A program made the translations under genes and the position numbers. 64,000 nucleotides of DNA from Closterium sp. Naga37s-1 (taxonomy: Eukaryota; Streptophyta; Zygnematophyceae; Desmidiales; Closteriaceae), in the NCBI GenBank assembly GCA_947471745.1, contig CANJKZ010001154.1:791501-855500 (forward strand), read 5' to 3'. This document shows positions 51,901 to 61,254 of the stretch, one piece after another. Each line of letters begins with the position of its first letter. The first letter of the stretch is position 1. The notes beneath the pieces were generated by a model. That model did not search any database and had not been told where the DNA came from. It saw only the letters and a program-made list of their open reading frames with translations.

Positions 51901-54900
51901 TTGTCTGACCGTCCCTCCCTGCCCCTCGCTGCCTGCCCCACCCTCCCACCCCCTCACCAGGCATACCGCACTTCAATGCACGGCTCATGTCCAAGCCCTC
52001 ATCTACCTTCGCCTGATCTGCACCCCAAATATACTCTCCTGTCGGGCCGTCCCTCCCTGCCCCTCGCTGCCCCCCCACCCTCCCACCCCCTTGCCAGGCA
52101 TAGCGTACTTCAATGCGCGGTTCATCTTCCAGGCCCTCAGCGACCTGCGAACAGTCACCACACACGAGCCTAAAAATGCCCAGGCTCTCTTCTTCCTGGT
52201 ATGATGCTAATACTATCCCGGTGTTATAGTTTTGGGGGCTTTGATCCATGGGATGTGTTGGGGTTGGGGCTGTGTGTAAGTGTGGCTTGCGCTGTGCGTT
52301 GCTCCGTGATTGCAGTACAGTCACATGGTTGCGCATGCTCCCTGTCTCTGTTACCATTGACTGTGAAAGGTTGACTCGACACTTTCAACTTCTCTTTTTT
52401 CCTCTCCCTCCCTCCCTCCCTCCCTCCCTCCCTCCCTCCCTCCCTCCCTCCCTCCCTCCCTCCCTCCCTCCCTCCCTCCACCCCTCCCTCCCTCCCTCTC
52501 GCCTTCCGTCCCTCCTCCGCCTCCCCTGTCAATCCCCCCTCCACCCAACCCACTCCCCCAGGCGCAGGCGCACATGGGGGGGGGCGAGTGTGCGGCAGCC
52601 ATAGCGATGCTGCAGCGGGTGAAGCAGCAGGACCCCGCACCTCAAGCGGCTGCTCGTGCAGCTGAATGCCATGCTGCGGCTGCTTGCATCTCACACTCTC
52701 TCTATCTCCCGCCTCTCTTCCCCTCCCTTTGTCTCCCCCTCCCTCCTTCCCTCCGTCCGTCCCTCTCTTCGTCCCTCCTGCTTGTATTCCCCCCTCTCCG
52801 CCCCTCCCCACTTCAGGCGCAGGCGCACATGCACGGGGGAGAGTGTGCGGCGGCTATACCGCTGCTGCACCGGGTGAAGCAACTGGATCCGAACTTGAAG
52901 GGGCTGCTGGTGCAGCTGGGGCAGGCGTACAAGGAGGAATCGCGCCTGGAGGAGGCGGAGGAGACGTACCGACAGGCACTGGAAAAGGAACCACAGTGCG
53001 TGCTAGAGCTCCGTGTGTGCTTGCTTAGCGCAATTTGAGTCGACTAAAAAAAATCTAGACCTGCACTTGAAGGGGCTGCTGGTGCAGCTGGGGCAGGCGT
53101 ACAAGGAGGAATCGCGCCTGGAGGAGGCGGAGGAGACGTACCGACAGGCACTGGAAAAGGAACCACAGTGCGTGCTAGAGCTCCGTGTGTGCTTGCTTAG
53201 CGCAATTTGAGTCGACTAAAAAAAAAGCTAGACCTGCACTTGAAGGGGCTGCTGGTGCAGGGGCAGACAGCTGGGGCAGGCAGATAAGGAGGAGTCTCGC
53301 CTAGATGAGGCCGAGGAGACGTACCGACAGGTGCTCGAGAAGGAATCACAGTGTCTGCGAGAGCTGTGTGCCTGCATGCGTGCTGTGTGGTGCTGGCCTG
53401 TGCATCATGCTCTGTGCTCTGTGCTGTGTGGTGTGAGCTCTGTGCGTTGTGCTCTGTGCGCCGTGGTGTGCGTGGTGTGCGTGCGTTGTGCAGCGGGCTT
53501 TGCTTTCTGCATTGCGCTCTGTGCACTTGAGGAATCCCACCAAAGGTGCCTCACGTTCCAACGTGTGCCTCTCACTCACCCCAAACAGAGTGCCCCATTG
53601 GCATGAGCGAGGGTCACTGTCTGTCCGAGGAGGTTAAGGGCACATCACACTACGCAGCACTGTTGAAAAGTTGCTTCCACATGCTAACATTACTGCTGCC
53701 ACTTCCCCCCTGGGTCTGTTGGCACCTTGGCAGGAATCTGTTGGGTTACCATCTGTACTCGAATCTCAAGCACGGCATGGGGTACCATAGGTGAGTGGGT
53801 GAGAGGGTCAGGGAGTGAGTGCTACATGCCACTGCCACTGCCACTGCCACATACACACAACACAAACACATGACGCCACTAGCATCCCTTGAGCGACATG
53901 CTCCCCCTCTTCCATGGCCAGTGTGATACAAAAGACTGCGAACAACAGTGTGACGGTGGTGCTCTAGTTTTGAGGCGCCTCAAAACTAGACTCCCCCTCT
54001 TCCATGACCTCTGTGATACAAAAGATGCCAACGACTTGGATCTGCGCTTCATGGAGGCCTTGTGCCTGCACTGCACGCCCTGGGGTACTTCCTTTCCCCC
54101 AGGCATCTCTCTCATGGGATCATTACACCACCCATCCTTCTCCCCCGATTCTCCCCCCACCCCAGGGAGGCGATGGAGATAGCTCGTAAAGGGCTGAGAC
54201 TAGCAGACGCCAACGACTTGGATCTGCGATACATGGAGGCCTCGTGCCTGCACGCCCTGGGGTACTTCCCCCAGGCCATCCAGGCCTACTCTGCCATTCT
54301 CGCCCTGCAGCTGGCCCCGGGCGTGGACCAGACCAAGCAGTTCCAGTCCTTCTACCAGGTGAGTATGGGGGTTGACTCAAAGCTCGTGCCTGCTTGCACG
54401 CCCTGGGGTGCTTCCCCTAGGTAATTTGGGCCTACTCTGCCATTCTCGCCCTGCAGCTGCCCCCGGGGGTGGATCAGACCAAGCAGTTCCAGTCATTCTA
54501 CCAGGTGAGTACTGAGTGAGCTGACAGTATACCTGGCACAGCGGTATCTCAAGTCTGTGATTAATTGCATATGTTATGATAAATGGCGACACACGCTCTT
54601 ATTTTTCCCTTCCTTCATCCCATCTCGCCTCCCCCAGCCTGCCGTTTCACCAGGGCTTCGCTAGACGAAGACATGCGCTCTTTTCTTATTTCACCCCCAT
54701 TCCTCTCTCCCCTCCTGTCCCCATCCCCACCCCGTTGCCCTTCTCTCCCTTCCCATCAGCGCGAGTTGACAGCATACCTGGCGCAGAGGCGCGGCAAGCC
54801 AGTGACAGCATACAGCATAGACGACGACATGCACCCCACGTTCAAGGAGCTCTGGGCCAAGCGCATCGCCTACGCGCCCCTCTTCCCCGGGTACCAGCTC

Positions 54901-57900
54901 CAGCCGCTCCGCACCGCACTCAAGCTCGCAGCACCGGAGACCGGCGGGCACAACGTGAGGTTCTCGGAGAGGGTGCTAGGGGCGGCGGATGAGCTAGGGA
55001 AGAGGACACAGTATTGGTGTAATGGGTTTCTGAGGAACCGCAGGCAGCACCGCATGGCAGGGCTTGCGATCCTGGATGTTAGGGATATGGTGAGGGAGAC
55101 ATGGAAGAGAATGAGGCAGGAGAGGGATGGGGAGGGAAGGGCAGCAACGGTGGGAGAAGGGGGAAGTGGTGAAGGTGGTGGTGAGGAGGTGGGGAGCGGT
55201 AGGGGGCGACAGAGGGGGAAGAGGCGGCAGCAGCGGCAGCAGCAGTGGCAGCAGAAGCAGGAGAAACAGCAGGAGGGGCCAGAGCAGGAGCAGGAGCAAA
55301 GCAGGGCAGGGGGGAGGAGGGGTGGAGCAGCAGGGTATGTGCGACGGTGGCGAGACATCTATGACCGCGTGGTGCGGTGGAGGCAGCTGGGGGAACCCAT
55401 TGAACCAGTTGTGTGGATCGACAAGCTCACGTACGTATGAATGAGTGTGCAAGGGAGTGGGCACATCATACATGATGATTTGACACATGGGGATTTGGAG
55501 GCGTGAGAATTTGGATGGACACACCAGCCAACTCACAACCGCACAGTTGCACACTCTCATAGCCACACAAAGATGCAACCACCGGACATGAGAGCATGTG
55601 CGATCTTTTTCTTCAATCTTCAACATTCACCCTCCCTCGTCTCACCTCCACCTCTTCCCCACCCTCCTCCCATTTCCGCCCCATGGGTGTGAATCTTGTT
55701 TTTCTCGACAACCACCACACCACCACCAGGCGCAAGGAGTTTGAGGATGGCTTTGGATCTGTCACGGCCATGCTGGTCAGCCAGCTTAAGAGCACCAAAT
55801 ACTACTTTGCTTTCGACAGGTTCTCCCTCCGCCTCTTAAGCCTCTGCTCCTCCACTTGCCCCCACGCCACGCCTGTCTTCCCTTTGCCTTCTCTCGTCCT
55901 TACGCCCCCTTTCACTTGGCACGCTTGGCCCCTTTGCTTTAACTGTTCTGTGGGTGCAAATGGGGGCATGTCTCTAATTGCACTGGTATACACACTGGGA
56001 GCTTACATAATTTCACCTGGGTCGCATTGGCACGAGGGTCTTGAATGCTCAGAGTGTCTTGCAACAACCTTGCTGCTTCTCCTCCTTGTTGTTGTGTGCC
56101 CTCTGCGTGCGTGTTCCCCTCTGCCTGTGTGCCCCGCTCTGCACCCGCACGCTGCACAATGCAACGCAAACGCAACACAATACGCTGCTGCGCTGCGCTG
56201 CGCTGTGTGCAACGCAAACCCCCCTGGCACGTGTGACCCTCTGAGAGCAAGCAAGCAGGGCGTTTGCGATAATGAAGGAGCAGGTGCGGCACAGGCACAT
56301 GGTGTGGAACGGCTACGAGCAGTCCGTGCCTCTCTCCCATACTGCCGTGCACCAGGTCCGTCCACCTTGCTCCACCTCACTCCACCTTGTTTCACCTCAC
56401 TCAAGCTTGCTAAAACAAGGGCAGCAAGTGGGGTTAAACGGTTTTCAACAGTGCATCTACGATTTCCCGTTCCGTTCCGTGTCCTCACTCCTTTGCTGGT
56501 CTTTTGAGGCGCCTCTTAAGATTTTTGAGGTGCCCCAGAGGTCCGTTCCGTGTCCTCACGCCTTTGCTAGTCCTGATGTTTCGGAGCCTGAAACCTGAAA
56601 TGCTCACACGCTTATCTCCATTCATCCTGCGCTTCTAGCATATCTAGCTCTCCCCTTCCTCCCACACTGCCGCTGTCATGTGTGTGCAGTTCAAGCAGCT
56701 TTTGCACTCGCTCAAACTTCCATCCTTCAAATCTCCCTCGTCGCACTTTCCTCTCCTCCTTCAAGTGCTGCTTCTGTTTAGACGCCGTGAAAACCACACA
56801 TGTTGCTTTTCTCCCTGCCGTGCCGGGCTGAAAGGTGGAGCATGCAGAGACAGCAGAGGAGGCGTGGAAGGCAATAGGGCAGGACTACTGGGTGGTCACG
56901 CCCTGCTACAGCACCGCTCGACCAGGGTGAGCAAAATCAATGCTATAGCACGGCTCAAAGTCAGGCCGAGTGCCAAGCCTGGGGTAATGTGATTTCGAGT
57001 TGACTCAAAAGTCACCTCGTTTCTAGTCAACTCAGAAGTCACCTCAAAATCAATGCTATAGCTCTGCTCACGCAGGCTTAGTGGCAAGCCTGGGGAAATG
57101 AGGTGCATTGCTATCACAGCTTGTGGTGCGCTAGATCAATCATTTCTCCGCTTTACTCGTTATTTATTTGTTGCTTGGAACTAACTGCAGTGCTGCCTCC
57201 TCTGCTTCCTGCCACCTTACACCGCACATGCACCTTATCCTCCCACACCTCCTCATCCCACAAGTCCTCCCCCTCCATCCCCCCTGCCTCTGCCCCAATT
57301 TCCCCCCCTCCCTCTCCCCCACTCTTCCCCACGTCCACCCAACCCCTAACCCCCTGCTCTTATCTGTTATGTTCCTCGCCCCTGTCCCTCGTGCCTGCCT
57401 GATCTTGCTCCACTCCATTGTCTTGCTTGTCCCCATGGCCTCATGGCATTGCCACGGCTACAACTGGCAGGGTTGTGATGAACGGCACTCGACTCACCAT
57501 GGTCAAGACGTATGTTACCATTGACCCCTGTCTTCAAGCCCTACGTTCCTCACATCCACTACCCTATCCCCATTATTCCTTTCATTCCTACCATTGTCAC
57601 CACTTTGCACCCATCTCTCCTGCTTCTGTTGCCCTATCTATTCCAGCACTGCATGTGATGTCCTTTCTTTTCGCCTCTTTCCTTGCCAGTGCACTATGTG
57701 CATTCGTGAGTGAGTACATGAGCGTGCGCATGGACATGCACACGTTCATGCCCACACATGTGCTTGCATCTATATAATCATCTTTCCGTCTTAACAATCA
57801 AAATCCCTTCAACCACCTGCTCATGTCAATTCACCTAACCCAACACACCCTTCATCCATCCCCACCCCACACCATCCATCCCGCTTCCCTCATTCCCCAC

Positions 57901-58573
57901 TCCCCACTTTCCTCCAAATCCCCTCCTTCCCTTAACCCCTCACACCTTCCACCTCACCCCTTCCCTTTGCTCCCACCCTCCCACCTCCCCTGCTCCCCTG
58001 CCCCCTAACTCTATCAGCCCCACCTACTATGATTTTTCCATCAAGACTCCTGTCGTTCCCACCCGCTGATTGTTCTACAGAATAAAATAAGAGCAAACCT
58101 CCAACGCCCCTGCTCCCCTCTGTCCTCCCGCTGGCAGCCCCACCTACTACGAGTTTTCCATCAAGACTCCTGTCGTTCCCACCCGCTGGGACGAGTACGA
58201 TTTCGAGATGGAAACTGCTTGGAAGGTGCTCACCTCCGCACACTCTTCAACCTCACCTCTTGTCGTTCTGCTGCAATCCCCCGTTGCTGTCCTCTCACCT
58301 CCTTGCAAAAAGATTGAAATCCCCAATTGCATCTGGAACCAACTCACTGCACTCCATCTTAAATCCATGCCCATCCTGGTCTCTTACTCTGTGAGCCATC
58401 TCAGAACTCACTCCATGTGTATGTGCATGCGTGCTTGTGTGTGCGTGCGTGTGTGTGTGTGTGTGCGTGCGTGCGTGTGTGTGTGTGCGTGCGTGTGTGT
58501 GTGCGTGCGTGCGTGCGTGTGTGCGTGCGTGTGTGCGTGCGTGCGTGTGTGCGTGCGTGCGTGCGTGTGTGTG

Positions 58574-58609
<36 letters not shown>

Positions 58610-59848
58610 TGTGTGTGTGCGTGCCATGGTGTGTGCAGGATCTATGTGAGGGGTATCTCGACGATATCCTGAAAGCATCGGATGTCAACGCGTATAGAAG
58701 GCGAATCCACCATGCCATACTTCGCATGGGCTTCTATTGGTCAGTCCGATCACTCATGGTATTCATTCTTTACTGCTGTGTTTTCTATCATTAGCTGTGC
58801 TTGCCTCTCTCATTGTTGGTGATTGACTGGTCTGATAGAGAGCTGCACGATTGCTCATCGTGAGAATACGGCTTCCATATTGGTTTGCTGTTATCTCTCC
58901 TAGTGAAAGCCATCTCGTCATGCTCGTCACTCCTCCTCCCCATCTTTCCCCTTCCCCATCTTTCCGCCCTTGTGCCGATGCTGCCACTCACTACGCACCA
59001 TGCCACGGCATGCCGTATGCACCAACCCCATGTGCATTCGTGCAGGTGCAACTTCATGCCCATGGCGCGAGGGACGGCCATGGTGGGCTATGTGTCCATG
59101 CTGGGACTATCCCTTGCAGCCACTCTTGAGGCGCCTTTAAAGTCATCCGTCCCATCCCTCATCCCCTCATCCCCGCCTCATCCCATCCCACCCGCCCCTC
59201 CACGCGTGCAGGTACAACTTCATGCCCATGGCGCGAGGAACGGCCATGGTGGGCTATGTGTCCATGCTGGGGCTCTTCGCTGCAGCAGACATGCATGTCA
59301 CAGCGGACATCCCCAAGGGAGCTCAGGTCAGGCCCTCTCTCTATTTTGCATGCGCCTCAGAACTAGATTCTTCGCTGCGGCAGACATGCATGTCACAGCA
59401 GACATCCCCAAGGGAGCTCAGGTCTGGCGCTCGTACCTGTCATAATCATTTCAGCGGCTGTTTCTGCATCTTTCTCTCTGAAGTTCACGCGTTGTGCATG
59501 TGCACGGCACCGGTATTCCTGCAAAACCCCCTTCAGCCCCTCTCACTCCCCCCTCTTCTCCCCCTCCCGTCCTCCCCTGTCCCCCTCAAAACCCCCTGGC
59601 ACCCCCCCCCCCCCCCCCTGCTTCCATCTCTTCCCACCTGCATTGGCCAGGTTGACTGGGAGGGCATTCTAACCCCGCGAGCCGAAGATTTTATTGCATC
59701 CCTATCAAAATGGATGCTGCCCTCCATTGATTACAGTTCCCCTGTTTTCACCAATTTGCCGCACATCACTGTGGCTGACGCCCTCCCAACCCTGCTGGAT
59801 GTCATAAATGCTCTAAGCTTTCATGAAGAGGACAAAAACATAGTGTAA
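48983..59848 (+). CDS. SRFR1: SRFR1-like TPR protein (5' end unresolved)
   Basis: Nineteen exons traced by splice sites and unbroken phase (926 codons): 48983-49041, 49501-49885, 50121-50165, 50440-50541, 50876-50956, 51453-51519, 52098-52198, 52817-53016, 53734-53790, 54166-54358, 54760-55430, 55730-55819, 56259-56355, 56835-56926, 57471-57509, 58138-58225, 58639-58739, 59212-59326, 59651-59848. The first half is a Ser-rich linker and TPR units ([35 protein letters not shown]). The second half is the SRFR1-specific region: [70 protein letters not shown] and VDWEGIL. The Arabidopsis protein restrains TIR-NLR effector-triggered immunity and binds EDS1. Exon 5 seems to end at a GC donor (GAG|gcaatt); the donor of exon 8 is chosen by phase only. 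First exon(s) upstream of 48983 were not identified. The symbol is by family similarity. Confidence 0.9.
48986..49230 (+). repeat. Exon duplication with AGGCGCCT palindrome (SRFR1-like gene)
   Basis: The exon 48983-49041 with its donor and following intron (about 110 bp) is repeated at about 49120-49230. Between them, 49100-49117 reads TTTTTAGGCGCCTCAAAA. In the second copy the exon core is altered, and phase favours the first copy. Confidence 0.85.
50285..50431. repeat. CA-rich simple repeat in an SRFR1 intron
   Basis: Imperfect CACA and CACATGCTCA units lie just before the acceptor of the exon at 50440. Confidence 0.85.
51248..51406. repeat. Intronic duplication with imperfect palindrome
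   Basis: Copies at about 51248-51300 and 51357-51406 share GTGCATGCGTTGC..TTTGTGTCTGTGTC..CTCTCCACAC. Between them is an inverted stretch centred at 51330 (GGAAAGTACTTTTCAAAG / CTCAAAAGTAATTTCC). No exon is involved. Confidence 0.75.
51776..52198 (+). repeat. Three copies of SRFR1 exon 7 with a 28-bp palindrome
   Basis: The used exon is 52098-52198. Degenerate copies with their own cag acceptors begin at 51776 and 51961. A perfect 28-base palindrome (51866-51893, centre TTTTGAGACGTCTCAAAA) separates the first two copies. The decoys carry frame breaks. Confidence 0.9.
52399..52489. repeat. (CCCT)n microsatellite in an SRFR1 intron
   Basis: About 22 CCCT units, the complement of the GGGA motif seen in the XBAT35-like gene. 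Confidence 0.95.
52562..52665 (+). repeat. Decoy copy of the start of SRFR1 exon 8
   Basis: Acceptor plus GCGCAGGCGCACATG and about 100 bp similar to the exon at 52817, but diverging after the GTGAAGCAG block and lacking its later part. The copy at 52817 is the one that continues into the conserved TPR. Confidence 0.8.
52894..53360 (+). repeat. 172-bp tandem array of a TPR exon end with TCGA-centred palindromes
   Basis: The segment CTTGAAGGGGCTGCTGGTGC..GAAAAGGAACCACAG occurs at 52894, 53066 and, degraded, 53239. The first two copies are identical over about 139 bp. Each is followed by TTTGAGTCGACTAAAA (53034-53050 and 53206-53222), the same palindrome class with a GTCGAC centre. Confidence 0.92.
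53899..54029 (+). repeat. 40-bp duplication with a perfect 28-bp palindrome
   Basis: CTCCCCCTCTTCCATG..TGTGATACAAAAGA occurs at about 53899-53936 and 53991-54026. Between them, 53963-53990 is a perfect 28-base palindrome with centre TTTTGAGGCGCCTCAAAA and outer arms TCTAG/CTAGA. Confidence 0.92.
54030..54507 (+). repeat. Three partial copies of SRFR1 exon 10
   Basis: The used exon is 54166-54358. A front fragment (GCCAACGACTTGGATCTGCG) lies at 54030-54105 and a back fragment with an intact donor at about 54393-54507. A half palindrome GTTGACTCAAAG (54370-54381) lies at the second junction. Confidence 0.85.
56468..56573 (+). repeat. 33-bp duplication with AGGCGCCT palindrome
   Basis: CGTTCCGTGTCCTCACTCCTTTGCTGGT (about 56473-56500) recurs at 56543-56571. 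Between them is CTTTTGAGGCGCCTCTTAAG (56501-56520) and a second, decayed half (ATTTTTGAGGTGCC). Confidence 0.85.
56937..57105 (+). repeat. 58-bp duplication with GTTGACTC palindrome remnants
   Basis: AATCAATGCTATAGC..GTGCCAAGCCTGGGG occurs at 56937-56992 and, altered, 57049-57100. The junction holds GAGTTGACTCAAAAGTCACCTC and a second similar stretch (57024-57046). Confidence 0.8.
58014..58225 (+). repeat. Partial duplicate of SRFR1 exon 16
   Basis: CCCCACCTACTA.GA.TTTTCCATCAAGACTCC occurs at about 58018-58070 and in the used exon 58138-58225. The first copy has a TGA right after the CCCACCCGC block and no donor. No palindrome is recognisable at this junction. Confidence 0.85.
58436..58624. 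repeat. (GTGC)n/(GT)n microsatellite in an SRFR1 intron
   Basis: About 190 bp of GTGCGTGC and GTGTGT units, ending close to the acceptor of the exon at 58639. Confidence 0.95.
59046..59421 (+). repeat. Three copies of SRFR1 exon 18 with palindromes
   Basis: The used exon is 59212-59326. A front copy with its own acceptor is at about 59046-59122, followed by CTTGAGGCGCCTTTAAAG (59125-59142). A back copy is at about 59370-59421, preceded by the half palindrome GCGCCTCAGAACTAGA (59353-59368). The middle copy is complete and in phase. Confidence 0.9.
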
Positions 59849-60084
59849 TGACAATCAGCACTTACCGTAACAATGATACATATACATTAATATTGGTGTA
59901 CCTATCTTCAAACAGCCCCCTTTTTAAAAGCGCAGCAACACCTTAGGTAGGAGTGGTGGTGGTGGAGAGGGTGTAGGAGAAATGTGATTGTGTGTGCAGT
60001 AATTATGAATTTTTTTGAAAGTGTGTAACACTTTCTAAAAATGCGTATTGTGAAAGCGCAGCTGTCTGTATCGCAGCAAGGCAA

Positions 60085-60170
60085 CGGCGAATTACAATTC
60101 GCCGAGTACATAACGAGGGTTGGAGGCCATTTGGCCTCCACCCACGTCTTCATTTGGAACTTGCAGTTCC
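60085..60170. repeat. Three consecutive perfect hairpins
   Basis: CGGCGAATT/AATTCGCCG (60085-60104, 2-base loop), TGGAGGCCA/TGGCCTCCA (60121-60140, 2-base loop) and GGAACT/AGTTCC (60156-60170, 3-base loop). They lie between the SRFR1-like gene and the gypsy LTR. Confidence 0.85.
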
Positions 60171-60219
60171 ACTCCACTCTCGTCCAACTACTCAGGTGAC
60201 ATTTCTCTCTCGATTTCTG

Positions 60220-61224
60220 TTGACACTAGAACCTCGCATAGTAGGCACTAATTTCTGATAAGTTGTTTTTAGTTATTTATCACGTTTAAGCCACGCGATT
60301 TCACGTCGACGGCGAGAGTTGCGACTACACCCGCGGGCAAGAAATCGGCGCCAAACCCGCATCAAATGAGGGCGCGACCCAGGGCGAACCCGCCACTAGC
60401 GAGCCTAAGGCGAACTCGCCCCTGGCGCACCTGGCGGCACCATCGTCAGTCGCGCGACTGACGCAAGCGTCAGACTCGCTGCTGACGCAATCGCCATGGG
60501 CTCGAGCGACTGACGCAACCACCAGGGGCGCGGCTGACGCAATCGCCAGGGCGCGACTGACGCGATCGCCAGGGCGCGACTGACGCAATCGCCAGTGGCG
60601 CTACTGACGCAATCGCCAGTGGCGCTACTGACGCAATCGCCAGTGGCGCTAAACCCTAAACCCCAATTGTAATGAAGCACGATGCCTTTGCAAGAACAGA
60701 AAGCAAGCTTTCTCAATTTGGATGAAAATATGGTCGCTTTGGTTTTAGGCCGGACTTCTTTGTTGGGGCAATTTTCTTCGCCATACGCAAATGATCTGAA
60801 AGTACTGTACACTGCTAGGCTACTGGTACTTGTAATGGGGACAGGGGAGAAGACCCCAGCAGAATGCAGATGTATCATCTTGTCGTTACAGGAGTTCTGT
60901 TACGGGTGCAATGAATTGAAGTAGCGAGAATTGCACTAAGGTGTCAAACGAGTACCAAATGTGAGCGAAGGCATGAGCGAACATTTATATGCGAAACATG
61001 CAAACGGTAACGCGGTGCGTGCGAGCTAGCTTGTGCTATGCTGGAAGCGAGGCTCGGGCTAGTCCCGAAGCGTAGGCCGACACGGCTAGGCCAGCAGTGC
61101 GAGGTTTGGTGAAACAGTGTGCGTGAAGTCGGCGAAGCCCCGTTAGCAGTAACGGGCGAACAACGGCTGCTGCTGTACGCGATGTTGCAGGGCGCGCTAA
61201 GGAATATCGAGAAAATTCCTTACA
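60220..61224 (-). repeat. Probable 3' LTR of the gypsy element
   Basis: On the minus strand a purine tract (GAGGGGGGGGG) is followed by TGTAAGGAATTTTC starting at 61224. A matching CA end may lie at 60220 (forward TGTTGACACTAG). The other LTR is outside the window, so the outer limit is a guess. An internal array of about 25-bp TGACGCAATCGCCAGTGGCG units fills 60530-60655. Confidence 0.5.
60530..60655. repeat. Tandem repeat in the putative gypsy LTR
   Basis: Four to five units of GACGCAATCGCCAGTGGCGCTAC (about 25 bp). The last three are identical over most of their length. Confidence 0.85.
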
Positions 61225-61254
61225 CTACCCCCCCCCCTCAAGAAGCCCCCTCCG

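Noticed and set aside
53331..53606. Cys/Val/Ala-rich ORF after the TPR array
   Set aside because: Derived from a GTGTGC-rich intron segment.
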